From Dactylosporangium vinaceum (GTDB lineage: Bacteria; Actinomycetota; Actinomycetes; Mycobacteriales; Micromonosporaceae), in contig NZ_CP061913.1 in assembly GCF_019904175.1 (NCBI RefSeq), positions 7,192,001-7,256,000 on the forward strand: a stretch of 64,000 bases of DNA, read 5' to 3'. This document shows positions 16,537 through 24,773 of the stretch, piece after piece; within the stretch, counting starts at the first letter, position 1, and each line of letters opens with the position of its first letter. The translations under genes and the position numbers were made by a program. Below the pieces are notes generated by a model, which was not told where the DNA came from, did no database searches, and saw only the letters and a list, made by a program, of their open reading frames with translations.

Positions 16537-17685
16537 TCAGGCCCGGACCGGGGGCTGGTTGCCGCCGGGCCCGGCCTCCGGCGGGTCGGCGACGTCGGCC
16601 GGTGTTTCCTGCGGGCCGACGGTCGGGTGCGATTTGAGGCGGCCCTGCCGCTCGTTCCACACGTCGCGCGCGATGGTCTGGATCATGCCCGCGACCGGGA
16701 TGGCCAGGAGCGCGCCGAGGATGCCGGCGAGCTCGACGGCGACGAGGATGGCCACGAGGACCGCGAGGGGGTTCAGCGCGACGGTGCGGGCCAGGATGAT
16801 CGGCTGCAGGAGGTGGTTCTCGACCTGCTGGTAGACGACGAAGAAGACGAGCACGACGATGCCGGCGGTGGTGGAGTGCAGAAACGCCGCACCGACGGCG
16901 ACGACAGCGCCGAGGGTCGCGCCGACGAGGGGAATGAGGTCGGCGATGGCCACGAACGCGGCGATCAGCCCGGCATAGGGGACGCCGGTGAAGAACAGCA
17001 CGGCGTAGGTGGCCAGGCCACAGATGACGCTGATGAGCAGGTTGCCGGTGATGTAGCCGGTGACGCTGCGGGCGCAGTCGGCGCCGACGCGCCGGATGCG
17101 CTCGGCTCGGCGCTCGGGGAACAGGGCCAGGAACCCGTCGACGAGCTTCGGCGCCTCCAGCACCATCAGGTAGGCCAGCACGAAGATCGTGATGACGCCC
17201 GCGACGGTGGTGGCGGCCCCACGCAGGAACGCGAGCGTCGGCGCGCCCAGGCCGCGGACGTAGCCTTGCAGCTGGTCACGGTGGTCGGCGATGTACTGCC
17301 GGATGTGGTACTGCTCGACGAGCGAGCCGATCGGGCCGCGGCCGCGCTGCACGTCGTTGGCCACCCCCGGGAGCTGATCGGCGAGGCGCACGGCCTCGTG
17401 GGCGAGCGGCACCACGAACAGCGTGACGACGCCGGCCAGGACGGCGAGGAACGCCAGGAACACCAGCAGGGTCGCCAGCCAGCGGCGGCACCATGCGGCG
17501 CGGCGCTCGACCCAGTTCACGGCCGGGTACAGCGCCGTGGCGAAGAACGCGGCGATCACCATCCAGGTCAGCACCTGCCGCGTCTCGTACACCAGCAGCA
17601 GCGCGAGCCCGGTGGCCAGCACCAGCCCGATCACCGTCATCGTCGTCCGCGCGACCGAACGATCCTCGCGGCGGCTTGTCATCAT
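16537..17685 (-). CDS. AI-2E family transporter (PerM/YdiK-type permease)
   Basis: The 382-residue protein has seven to eight hydrophobic helices and the family hallmarks: paired N-terminal helices, a large extracytoplasmic-like loop (ADQLPGVANDVQRG through GYVRGL), then GYITGNLLISVICGLATY and ADLIPLVGATLGAV, ending QVENHLLQPIILARTVALNPLAV. Family members export diverse small molecules or act as cation antiporters; the substrate is not predictable. The C-terminal 45 residues are polar and proline-rich. The ATG at 17685 is preferred for the GGGAA just upstream; a start at 17706 would lack one. Confidence 0.92.
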   Translation of the reverse strand: MMTSRREDRSVARTTMTVIGLVLATGLALLLVYETRQVLTWMVIAAFFATALYPAVNWVERRAAWCRRWLATLLVFLAFLAVLAGVVTLFVVPLAHEAVRLADQLPGVANDVQRGRGPIGSLVEQYHIRQYIADHRDQLQGYVRGLGAPTLAFLRGAATTVAGVITIFVLAYLMVLEAPKLVDGFLALFPERRAERIRRVGADCARSVTGYITGNLLISVICGLATYAVLFFTGVPYAGLIAAFVAIADLIPLVGATLGAVVAVGAAFLHSTTAGIVVLVFFVVYQQVENHLLQPIILARTVALNPLAVLVAILVAVELAGILGALLAIPVAGMIQTIARDVWNERQGRLKSHPTVGPQETPADVADPPEAGPGGNQPPVRA

Positions 17686-17733
17686 GCTTCCCGGATGACC
17701 CGTCATGGGGCGTTCAAACGCGCGCGGGCAGGG

Positions 17734-18420
17734 TCAGGGGTTGATCAGCGTCCAGTCGCCTTCGGAGATGACGGCTACTGTGCCATCCACCACCTTGATC
17801 GCGGTGTCGTCGTCGATGGCGTAGGTCGGGACCGGGATCTCGGATGCCCACCTCTGGATGTCGGACAGCCTGGTGCCCTCCATGTCGGGGTGATTGAGGT
17901 GGGGGTACAGCGTGAAATCCACCAGCCCGAGCGCCCGGTCCGCGTCCTGCGCCATGTCGCTGCCTTCGGGGACGAAGCCGCGGTTGAATTCGGCGTCGCA
18001 GTTGTACGGGGTCACGGCGATGCTCCCCGCGCTGACCCCGACCCAGACCGTGTCGCTCAGCGACGGCAGGAGGCCGGCCAGGCCCGACTGGCGCAGCCAG
18101 TAGGTCAGGTACAGCACATCGCCGCCCCACACGAGGAGAGCATCGGCCGCCCGGACCGCCGGGACCCAGTGCTCCTCGCGGACGCTCGGCAGTGCGGTGA
18201 GTTCCAGCAGCCCCAGGGACTTCCAGCCCAACTGGACCAGCGGGATCGTGGCCCGGCCCTGGATCGCCTGCCACGCCCGCTCACTCCCAGCGGGAAAGGG
18301 GTAGACACCGGTAGGGATGAACAGGGCCGTGGCCTCGGCGATCGGCTTGCCGAGGAGGTCGACCAGCGCGTCGGCGATACTCGGGTTGCGAATGCCCGAC
18401 GACGTGAGCAGGAACTTCAC
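17734..18420 (-). CDS. Peptidase S51 family protein (dipeptidase E-like)
   Basis: The 228-residue protein matches the S51 family of aspartyl dipeptidases and cyanophycinase-like enzymes. The nucleophile elbow GVSAGS places the catalytic serine at residue 130, and the downstream YPHLNHPDM stretch supplies the expected histidine region. WGGDVLYLTYWL before it is also characteristic. It is cytoplasmic and complete. Substrate is unknown: alpha-aspartyl dipeptides in characterised relatives. It lies on the same strand as the AI-2E permease (49 bp upstream of that start), so the two may be one transcription unit. Confidence 0.9.
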   Translation of the reverse strand: MKFLLTSSGIRNPSIADALVDLLGKPIAEATALFIPTGVYPFPAGSERAWQAIQGRATIPLVQLGWKSLGLLELTALPSVREEHWVPAVRAADALLVWGGDVLYLTYWLRQSGLAGLLPSLSDTVWVGVSAGSIAVTPYNCDAEFNRGFVPEGSDMAQDADRALGLVDFTLYPHLNHPDMEGTRLSDIQRWASEIPVPTYAIDDDTAIKVVDGTVAVISEGDWTLINP

Positions 18421-18580
18421 GACTCCACTCCCCCTGACGCCGGCACCTGACGACGGTCACGGCGTCCACAGGCACCAGCATTCCACGCGTCGACCCGAGC
18501 GGCGCATCGACGGGTCATCCGCCGGTGGCCGTCCGGCCATCACCCGGAGGCGGTGACCGGCCGGGTCCTGCGGGCCATGG

Positions 18581-20326
18581 TCAGGTGACGGTCGGCACCG
18601 GGAACACGAGGATGGCGATGTCGTCGGTCGGCTCGGCGCCGCGCAGGACGTCGGCCAGGATGTCGTCGACTCCGCCGCTGTCGAGCGGGTTGTGGCGCCC
18701 GAAGGCGGTGGCGAGCCGGTCCATGCCGGAGTACAGGTCCTCACCGGGGCGTTCGATGAGGCCGTCGGTGTAGAGCAGGAGGGTGGCTCCAGCGGCGTGG
18801 ATGGATGTTTCGTGGAAGCTGTCCAGCCCGATGCCGAGGGCCGGTCCGGGGGCGCCGTCGAGTCGCTGCACCGTTCCGTCCGGCCGGCGCAGCAGCGCGG
18901 GAGGATGGCCGGCCGATGCGTACCGGATGTCGCCGGTGGTCTCGTCGATCATGGCGCAGAACATCGTGGTGAGCGTCGGCTGCCGCTCACGGTCGACGTG
19001 TTGGGCGAGGCGGTGCAGCATGTCGGCCGGCCCGTCGGCCTGCTCGGCGAGGACTGCGGCGGCGGTGCGCAGCTGGCCCATGACCAGCGCGGCGTCGATA
19101 TCGTGCCCGGCCACATCGCCGATGATCAGCATGGTGCCGGACGGGCCGAGCGGCAGGACGTCGTACCAGTCGCCACCGACGGCGATCGGACGGGAGGCCG
19201 GCTGGTAGCGCACCAGGACGTCGGCCGGCACCGTCTGGGGTAGTAATGATCGCTGGACCCGCCAGGCGAGGGCGTTCGCCGCACCGATGTGCGACCGGCG
19301 AGGGGCGTCGAGGCGGTCCACGCGCCGGGCGAGCCAGATGCCGCCGGCGCCGATGGCCAGCAGGACGGCGCCGAGCTCGGTGGCCTCTCGGCGCATGGCC
19401 CCGTCGGCGGACGCGAACGTCGCCGCGGCCGGCCGCTGCACGACGACGCTTTCACCGAAGGGCTCGAAGCGGGCGAAGGCGACGACCTGGTCCGGCCGGC
19501 CGTCGAGCCCGGTCGGCATCGGCCGGGCGCCGTAGGCGAAACGTTGCCGGTTCGCTTCGAGGACCGCGCCGACGGCCGGCGGCATCGGCTGGGTACGACC
19601 GATCCCCGGCCCGGCGATCAGCCGTCCGTCGCGGTCGACGACGAACAGCTCCGCATTCGAGCCGTACAGCTCGTCTCCGAGCGTGGCATTGCGCTCGTCG
19701 GTGACGGCCCGGACGAAGTCGAGCCCCCAGCCGCCCGCCAGCACGCCGGTGATCCGGCCCGTGTCGTCGCGGGTCGGTACCGCGAAGATCAGGACCTCGC
19801 CGGTGAAGCTCGCGGAGTGCAGCGCCGGGGTCACGATCCAGGCGCTGTCGCCCAGGGCCTGCGGACTCCACTCGGCTTCGGTGGGCGCGCCGGCCGCGGC
19901 GCCGGTGGAGGCCCGGACCACGCCGCCGGCGTCGGCCCAGGCGAGACCGCCGGTCAATCCTTCGAACGACACGCCGGCATTCGCGAGCCGGGCCTGCACG
20001 GCGGCCGGGGCCGCGCCGCGCAGCGCGGGGTCCGTGGCCAGCGTCTGCAGGCTCCGCACGATGCCGAGGCGGTAGCCGAACACCTCGATCGCGGCCAGCC
20101 GGGCCCGGCCGGCGGCGTCGGCAAGCGCAGCCTCCCGGGCCCGCTCGTGCTGCCGGTAGATCAGAACCGAGCACGCGCTACCGAGCAGCAGCAGGAGCAG
20201 GCCGGCGGTGAGCAGGAGACGCCGCCCGGGGCGCATCCCGTTCAATGCGGCGCTCGGCTCGTCCGCTGGAGCCCGCCGCTGCGCGGCCCATCCGAGCCGC
20301 CGCCGCAGCCTGGACGTCCGGAGCAC
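18581..20326 (-). CDS. Membrane-bound PP2C/SpoIIE-type phosphatase with extracytoplasmic sensor domain
   Basis: The 581-residue protein has a transmembrane helix near residues 35-57, an extracytoplasmic sensor of about 230 residues resembling a double Cache domain (TDERNATLGDELYGSNAELFVVDRDGRLIAGP), a second helix near residues 310-330, and a C-terminal SpoIIE phosphatase domain. Metal-binding aspartates are visible in GGDWYDVLPL, IGDVAGHDIDAALVM and LLYTDGLIE. Such proteins dephosphorylate anti-sigma-factor antagonists in partner-switch stress responses. The longest start (GTG 20326) is annotated; ATG 20236 just before the first helix is an equally good start. No partner anti-sigma gene is adjacent. 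Confidence 0.9.
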   Translation of the reverse strand: MLRTSRLRRRLGWAAQRRAPADEPSAALNGMRPGRRLLLTAGLLLLLLGSACSVLIYRQHERAREAALADAAGRARLAAIEVFGYRLGIVRSLQTLATDPALRGAAPAAVQARLANAGVSFEGLTGGLAWADAGGVVRASTGAAAGAPTEAEWSPQALGDSAWIVTPALHSASFTGEVLIFAVPTRDDTGRITGVLAGGWGLDFVRAVTDERNATLGDELYGSNAELFVVDRDGRLIAGPGIGRTQPMPPAVGAVLEANRQRFAYGARPMPTGLDGRPDQVVAFARFEPFGESVVVQRPAAATFASADGAMRREATELGAVLLAIGAGGIWLARRVDRLDAPRRSHIGAANALAWRVQRSLLPQTVPADVLVRYQPASRPIAVGGDWYDVLPLGPSGTMLIIGDVAGHDIDAALVMGQLRTAAAVLAEQADGPADMLHRLAQHVDRERQPTLTTMFCAMIDETTGDIRYASAGHPPALLRRPDGTVQRLDGAPGPALGIGLDSFHETSIHAAGATLLLYTDGLIERPGEDLYSGMDRLATAFGRHNPLDSGGVDDILADVLRGAEPTDDIAILVFPVPTVT

Positions 20327-20777
20327 CTACGCCGCCCCGCCGTCAGCCATACCGCCGGACGACTGCGCGGCGCGGACCGTATCCGTCCAGGCGCCGGTGC
20401 CGTGCCCCGGGCCCAGCGCGCCGCCTCGAAGGCTGTGGCTCATGGCGCCCGGACGGCGGCACCATGCTTCGGCGTACGTCACTCACGCCCCTCGTGATCG
20501 CCCGACAACTCTTGCATCGATTCTTGCATCGATTCGCGTGGCCTGCGCGTTGAGACGAGCACACCGTCGCGCCTGTCACCGGGGCGAGATCCGACCCGGG
20601 CATGCCGGACGTTTGCCTGAGAGCATCTGCAAGTAGCCATATGATGGATCCAGGTCCGGCCTGGGCGACCAGGCCGGCAAACCCAGTGACGCCTGACCGC
20701 CGCTCCGCGGCGGCAGGTGCGAGTCATCGACGTTTGCAACGACCGACGATTGCCAGGAAGCTTGGACACCTGCTCAC
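20327..20777. other. Divergent intergenic region, 451 bp
   Basis: This region separates the phosphatase gene from the ArsR regulator. It contains a 12-bp tandem repeat at 20510-20533 and a relatively AT-rich patch near 20625-20650. No gene is credible here; promoters for both flanking genes must lie within it. Confidence 0.5.
20510..20533. repeat. Two tandem copies of TCTTGCATCGAT
   Basis: The 12-mer TCTTGCATCGAT occurs twice head to tail at 20510-20521 and 20522-20533. Each copy ends in the palindrome ATCGAT. It could be a regulator-binding array for the phosphatase gene 184 bp away, or a slippage duplication. Confidence 0.55.
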
Positions 20778-21128
20778 ATGTGGACCTCCTCCCCGATCCC
20801 GCTGCGCGCCGGCGGCCCGGTGCCGATCGGCGACCGACCCTCGGCCGCTGAGGCCGCTGCCGCGCTTGCTCCCGCATACAAGGCGCTGGGAAACCCCATC
20901 CGGCTCCAGCTGGTGTTCCTGATGGCCTCGGCATCGCCCGACGGACTCACGCTGGCGCACCTCAGCGAACGTCTTGATCTACCAGCCCCGCTCGTCTCCC
21001 ATCATCTGCGGCTCCTCCGGTTCGCCGGGCTCGTCGAGGTCGACCGCCGCCGGCCGCACCCGTCCCACCGGATACAGCAGCCGGTACTGCACCTGCTCGG
21101 CAACATCCTCTGCGGCGCACACCCGTGA
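20778..21128 (+). CDS. ArsR-family transcriptional regulator
   Basis: The 116-residue protein is a winged helix of the ArsR/SmtB class: ALAPAYKALGNPIRLQLVFLMAS, the recognition helix region LTLAHLSERLDLPAPLVSHHLRLLRFAGLV, then a basic wing. The CxC metal site of the ELCVCDL type is absent, so a metal role is not supported. The ATG at 20778 has no convincing ribosome site, so the transcript may be leaderless. It converges with the FAD monooxygenase gene and may control distant genes. Confidence 0.88.
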   Translation: MWTSSPIPLRAGGPVPIGDRPSAAEAAAALAPAYKALGNPIRLQLVFLMASASPDGLTLAHLSERLDLPAPLVSHHLRLLRFAGLVEVDRRRPHPSHRIQQPVLHLLGNILCGAHP

Positions 21129-21162
21129 ACGCCGTGGGGCACTCACCCCGGCCGGCGGGTCA

Positions 21163-22353
21163 TCAGACCGCTGCGTATTCCGGGAGGTGCAGGGTGTCGG
21201 CCGGTGGGGCGAACAGGCGGGCGCCCAGGGCCCGGGCCGGGCGGGACGCGGCCAGACGCAGGCCGGTGTTGAGCAGTGCGACGCCGGCCCGGGTGGTCGG
21301 GTTGGCGATGCGCGGCGTGCCCGGGGGCAGCTTTTGGGCCCTGGTCACGTACTGTCGCATGCGTTGCTCGTAGCGGCGCAGCGCGTCGCGGTGGTTGGGC
21401 CAGGTGGTGAGCTCTCCGGCGAGGATGTAGGCGCCGGCCAGGGCGAGGGTGGTGCCCATCCCGCTGATCGGTGAGGGACAGTAGGCGGCGTCGCCGACCA
21501 CGGCGATCCGGCCGCTGGTCCAGGTGGCCAGGTGCACTTGAGCGACCCGGTCGAGGTAGAAGTCGCTGTGATCGGCGGTGAGGGCGTCGAGGATCCGCCG
21601 GGCCTGCCACGGGTCGTCGGCGAAGAGGTCACGCAGCCGGGCCAGCTGCCGGCCGGCCGGGAGCCGCTCGAGACCGTCGGGTGATGCCATGCAGGCCAGG
21701 GAGGCCCGGGTGGTGCCGACGTTGTCGGGCCGGAGCATGACCGCTCGCCCGCGGCCGGCGGGGAGCCAGTTCCACCACTTGTCGTCGTGGTCGGCGCGGG
21801 GAATCGCGCCGTAGGCGATGTACTGGCCGAGGTCGCGGATGCGGGTCTGCCCGGGGAGGGCGAGGTCGCGGGTGTCGGAACGGATGCCTTCGGCGATCAC
21901 CAGCACGTCGGCGTGTCGTCGTCCGCCGTGCTCGAGGACGACCTCGACGCGGTCGGGATGCTGCGTGACGGCGGTGATGCGGTCGCCGTAGTGGCGCTCG
22001 ACCCGGGCGGGCACCAGCTCGTCCAGGGCGGTGACCAGCTGGCCGCGGAGGATCTCCCGTTCGGCGGTGGGGCCGTCGGTGTCGCCGGTTCCGGCGGGGA
22101 ACTCGGCGACGGTGCGCCCTCGGGCGTCGATGAAGCGGGTGCCCACCTCGCCGGTGCTCGATGCGGCGACGCGCTCGTCGAGGCCCATGCGGCGGATCAC
22201 GTCGCGACCGGCGCCGCGGATGTCGACGTTCTGCCCGCTGCTGCGCAGCGTCTCGGCGCGTTCGAGCAGGGTGACCGGCCAGCCGTACCGGTCGAGCCAG
22301 TACGCGACGGTTGCGCCGGCCACGCCGGCTCCGGAGACGATCGCTGTGCGCAT
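21163..22353 (-). CDS. FAD-dependent monooxygenase (PHBH/TetX-like)
   Basis: The 396-residue flavoprotein opens with the dinucleotide-binding motif GAGVAGATVAYWL and ERAE at the end of the second strand. The second FAD motif GRIAVVGDAAYCPSPISGMG lies near residue 285. LVIAEGIRSDTRD corresponds to the DG motif, here EG. Family members hydroxylate aromatic metabolites or inactivate drugs such as tetracyclines and rifamycins; the substrate is unknown. The ATG at 22353 starts directly at the Rossmann strand. It is monocistronic, convergent with the ArsR gene. Confidence 0.92.
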   Translation of the reverse strand: MRTAIVSGAGVAGATVAYWLDRYGWPVTLLERAETLRSSGQNVDIRGAGRDVIRRMGLDERVAASSTGEVGTRFIDARGRTVAEFPAGTGDTDGPTAEREILRGQLVTALDELVPARVERHYGDRITAVTQHPDRVEVVLEHGGRRHADVLVIAEGIRSDTRDLALPGQTRIRDLGQYIAYGAIPRADHDDKWWNWLPAGRGRAVMLRPDNVGTTRASLACMASPDGLERLPAGRQLARLRDLFADDPWQARRILDALTADHSDFYLDRVAQVHLATWTSGRIAVVGDAAYCPSPISGMGTTLALAGAYILAGELTTWPNHRDALRRYEQRMRQYVTRAQKLPPGTPRIANPTTRAGVALLNTGLRLAASRPARALGARLFAPPADTLHLPEYAAV

Positions 22354-22448
22354 ACGTCACGAATTCCCGCGGCCGCAATGTCCACACGTGGCTGTGGCGT
22401 GTCGCGCGGCGAGGTGGCGCGGCGGCGGCCCGCGCCGCCGGGACGTCG

Positions 22449-23798
22449 TCATGGGGCGACCCACCGTCGCCGGGTCACCCAGGCCACGCTCACCACGGCG
22501 GCGACGAGTGCGGGGCAGGCCGCCCAGCTCAGCGCCGGGCCCCAGTCCTCGGCCGGGTTGCGGCCGAACTCCGGCCGGCCCACCGGCCGCACCCGGTCCA
22601 CGAGATCGGTGGCGACACCGAGCTCGTGGGTGCCCTCGGGGCCGGCGAGCACGACCTGCGGCGCCGGCGCGCCCGGTGCCAGCCGCACGAGGGCCGCGCC
22701 GCCGATGTCCATCCGGTCGTCGGTGCGGCCGTTGGTGTACGCGACGACCGCGTACGCCACGTCGCCGCGCCAGGTCACCACGTTGACGAACATCGCGTCG
22801 CGGATCTCCGGGTACGCGGGCGCCGCCACCGCCTCGCCGGTGGCACCGTCGAGCGCCCGCAGCCGCCAGGTGCCGGGTGCCCAGCCGCAGCCCGAGCAGC
22901 CCGTCACCTGCCGGTCGAAGACGAACAGCCGCCCGTCCGCGCGCCACGCCGCCCGCCCGCCGATCCGCCGCAGGTCATTGCTCGCCGTCTGCGACCAGCG
23001 CAGGTCGCCGTCGGCGCCGTACACCCGGAAGAGGCCGTTGCTCTGCACGGCCAGGTCCCGGCCGTCCGGGGACAGCGCCAGGTCCTGGTCGACCGGCCGC
23101 TGCCCGGGATGGCGCACGAGGCGCTCGACCTGGCCGGACGGCCACGAGACGATCATCGTGCGGTCGTTTTCCGCGGCGATGAGCCGCGTCCCGTCCTCGG
23201 TCCAGCGCCCGTAGAGCGTGGTGTTGTCGCCGGGCGGCGTCTGGCCGTCGGGCGACAGGTGCGCCTCGGTCGGCGCCGCGGCCAGCCGCAGCCGCTCCCG
23301 CCCGGTCGCCAGGTCCACGACGCGGCCCTCGGCGATGAGGTAGCGGCCGTCCGGGGAGAGCTCGGCGCCCGTGTAGTAGCCGCTGCGCACGATCCGGTAC
23401 GCGTCGCGGTCCCGGGCCACGATCGTGCTGCTGGCCACGGTGTGCCCGCCCCGCCACCACGCGAAGTCGAAGTCCTCCGGGTCCGACTGCGGGTTGTCCT
23501 CACCGAGCGAGTAGATCGCCGCGGCCGGCCCGACCGGGCTGCGCTCGACCGTGTCGGTGTCCCGCGGCACGGTGACGAGGTGCTGCGGCAGGCCGCCGCC
23601 GGGGTCCCGGGACGCCGGCGGCTGCGAGCGGGCGAGCGGGACGGCGAGCGCCAGTGCCACGAGCGCGATCACCGCCGCGAGCGCAGCCAGCCGGCGCCGC
23701 GTCCGCCGACGTCGGGCCGTTTCCAGCAGATTTGGCGGTACCGTCACAGCCGGCGCCTGCTCGGCCAGTTCCCGGAACACGCTGCGCAGCGTCGTCAT
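22449..23798 (-). CDS. Membrane-anchored beta-propeller protein coupled to a SigE-type sigma factor
   Basis: The 449-residue protein has a short cytoplasmic N-terminus (TTLRSVFRELAEQAPAV), one transmembrane helix near residues 35-55, a long extracytoplasmic WD40/TolB-like propeller (repeats such as LSPDGRYLIAEG, LSPDGRDLAVQS, GRWTEDGTRLIAAEN) and a C-terminal hydrophobic helix ending in a basic tail. The start codon overlaps the sigma-factor stop (ATGA), so the two are translationally coupled. The layout suggests a sensor or anti-sigma-like partner, though no zinc anti-sigma motif is present. A pair of cysteines (CSGC) lies in the propeller. Confidence 0.87.
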   Translation of the reverse strand: MTTLRSVFRELAEQAPAVTVPPNLLETARRRRTRRRLAALAAVIALVALALAVPLARSQPPASRDPGGGLPQHLVTVPRDTDTVERSPVGPAAAIYSLGEDNPQSDPEDFDFAWWRGGHTVASSTIVARDRDAYRIVRSGYYTGAELSPDGRYLIAEGRVVDLATGRERLRLAAAPTEAHLSPDGQTPPGDNTTLYGRWTEDGTRLIAAENDRTMIVSWPSGQVERLVRHPGQRPVDQDLALSPDGRDLAVQSNGLFRVYGADGDLRWSQTASNDLRRIGGRAAWRADGRLFVFDRQVTGCSGCGWAPGTWRLRALDGATGEAVAAPAYPEIRDAMFVNVVTWRGDVAYAVVAYTNGRTDDRMDIGGAALVRLAPGAPAPQVVLAGPEGTHELGVATDLVDRVRPVGRPEFGRNPAEDWGPALSWAACPALVAAVVSVAWVTRRRWVAP

Positions 23799-24298
23799 CG
23801 CAGCACCCCCTTGTGCTCGTCGGCCAGCTCCGGTGCGATCTCGCGCAGGCGGCGCAGCGCGTCGCGAGTCTGGCTCTTGACGGTGCCGGTCCCCACGCCG
23901 AGCAGGTCCGCCGTCTCCGCCTCGGTGCGGTCCTCGTAGAAGCGCAGCACCAGCACCGCCCGCTGCTTCGGGGTGAGCCGGCCGAGGGCCTGGGCCAGCA
24001 CGATGCGCAGCTCCGGGTCGACGGCCGAACCGGCCGGGCGCTCGGGCGGGGCGTCGGTCAGGACCTCCCGGCGCCGCCGGCGCAGGACCCGCCACCAGGA
24101 GACCGCCCGCGTGTACAGCACCCGCCGCACGTACCGCTCGGGGTCGTCGAGGCGGCCCCACCGCTCGGCGGCGGCGAGCAGGGCGGTCTGGACGAGCTCC
24201 TCGGCGTGCTGCCGGTCGCCGGTCAGCAGGTATGCCGTCCGGGCGAACGCCCCGGTCCGGGCCCGCACGAACTCCTCGAAGTCCCCCACAACAAACAC
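23795..24298 (-). CDS. SigE-family ECF RNA polymerase sigma factor
   Basis: The 167-residue protein fits the short SigE-like ECF group common in actinomycetes. Region 2 is FEEFVRARTGAFARTAYLLTGD with QHAEELVQTALLAAAERW; region 4 is LTPKQRAVLVLRFYEDRTEAETADLLGVGTGTVKSQ. The first conserved residues begin just after a GTG at 24298 (another GTG lies at 24289), and sequence upstream is low-complexity, so the short form is chosen. It is coupled by ATGA overlap to a membrane propeller protein that probably controls it or is its target. Confidence 0.88.
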   Translation of the reverse strand: MFVVGDFEEFVRARTGAFARTAYLLTGDRQHAEELVQTALLAAAERWGRLDDPERYVRRVLYTRAVSWWRVLRRRRREVLTDAPPERPAGSAVDPELRIVLAQALGRLTPKQRAVLVLRFYEDRTEAETADLLGVGTGTVKSQTRDALRRLREIAPELADEHKGVLR

Positions 24299-24395
24299 AG
24301 ACGCATCAACCCGACGGTTTGGAGGGGAAGCACCGGAAGATACCGGCGCTGCGCATCGAACGCCGCCCCGGAGCGGTGAGCCCGCGGCCGTACCC

Positions 24396-24434
24396 CTATG
24401 TAGCATAAGCCCGCCGACCTATGTAGGATAAGCC
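24396..24434 (+). promoter_or_regulatory. Tandem direct repeats and promoter of the padR gene
   Basis: CTATGTAGCATAAGCC (24396-24411) and CTATGTAGGATAAGCC (24419-24434) differ at one base and start 23 bp apart, about two helical turns. The second copy contains TAGGAT (24424-24429), a good actinobacterial -10 element, placed so that transcription would begin at or next to the padR ATG at 24438. This predicts a leaderless mRNA with autoregulation by PadR binding across the promoter. Confidence 0.6.
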
Positions 24435-24437
24435 GCC

Positions 24438-24773
24438 ATGGCCCCGCCGTTACGGATCACCACCACCCTCGTGCAGGTCCTCGAGGTGTTCCTCGCCGAC
24501 CCCGGCGCCGAGCGTTACGGGCTCGACGTCATGCGTGTCACCGGCATGCCGAGCGGCACCGTGTATCCCATCCTCGTCCGCCTGCAGGGCCTCGGCTGGC
24601 TGCAGGCGCACTGGGAGGACATCGACCCGGTGCAGGCGGGCCGGCCGGCCCGCCGCTGGTATCGGCTCACGCCGGAGGGTGTGCAGAGCGCCCGGGCGGA
24701 GCTCGCCGCGTATCAGCAGCGGCGCGGCCCGCGGCGCGGTGCGGTGAAGCCGGAGCTGACATGGGACTCCTGA
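24438..24773 (+). CDS. PadR-family transcriptional regulator
   Basis: The 111-residue protein has the PadR winged helix: TTLVQVLEVFLADPGAERYGLDVM, the signature MPSGTVYPILVRLQGLGWLQ, and a wing GRPARRWYRLTPEGVQ. The usual C-terminal dimer helix is short, as in the small PadR-s2 group. It is probably leaderless (see the upstream repeats). Its end overlaps the following membrane-protein gene by 13 bp, so the regulator and its partner are co-expressed; small PadR proteins typically repress their own operon until a stress ligand binds. Confidence 0.92.
   Translation: MAPPLRITTTLVQVLEVFLADPGAERYGLDVMRVTGMPSGTVYPILVRLQGLGWLQAHWEDIDPVQAGRPARRWYRLTPEGVQSARAELAAYQQRRGPRRGAVKPELTWDS

Noticed and set aside
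16519-18450. A 643-codon plus-strand frame across the AI-2E permease and S51 peptidase genes
   Set aside because: Its translation is charged low-complexity text (runs of D, E, R, G, Q). Both minus-strand genes have clear family motifs.
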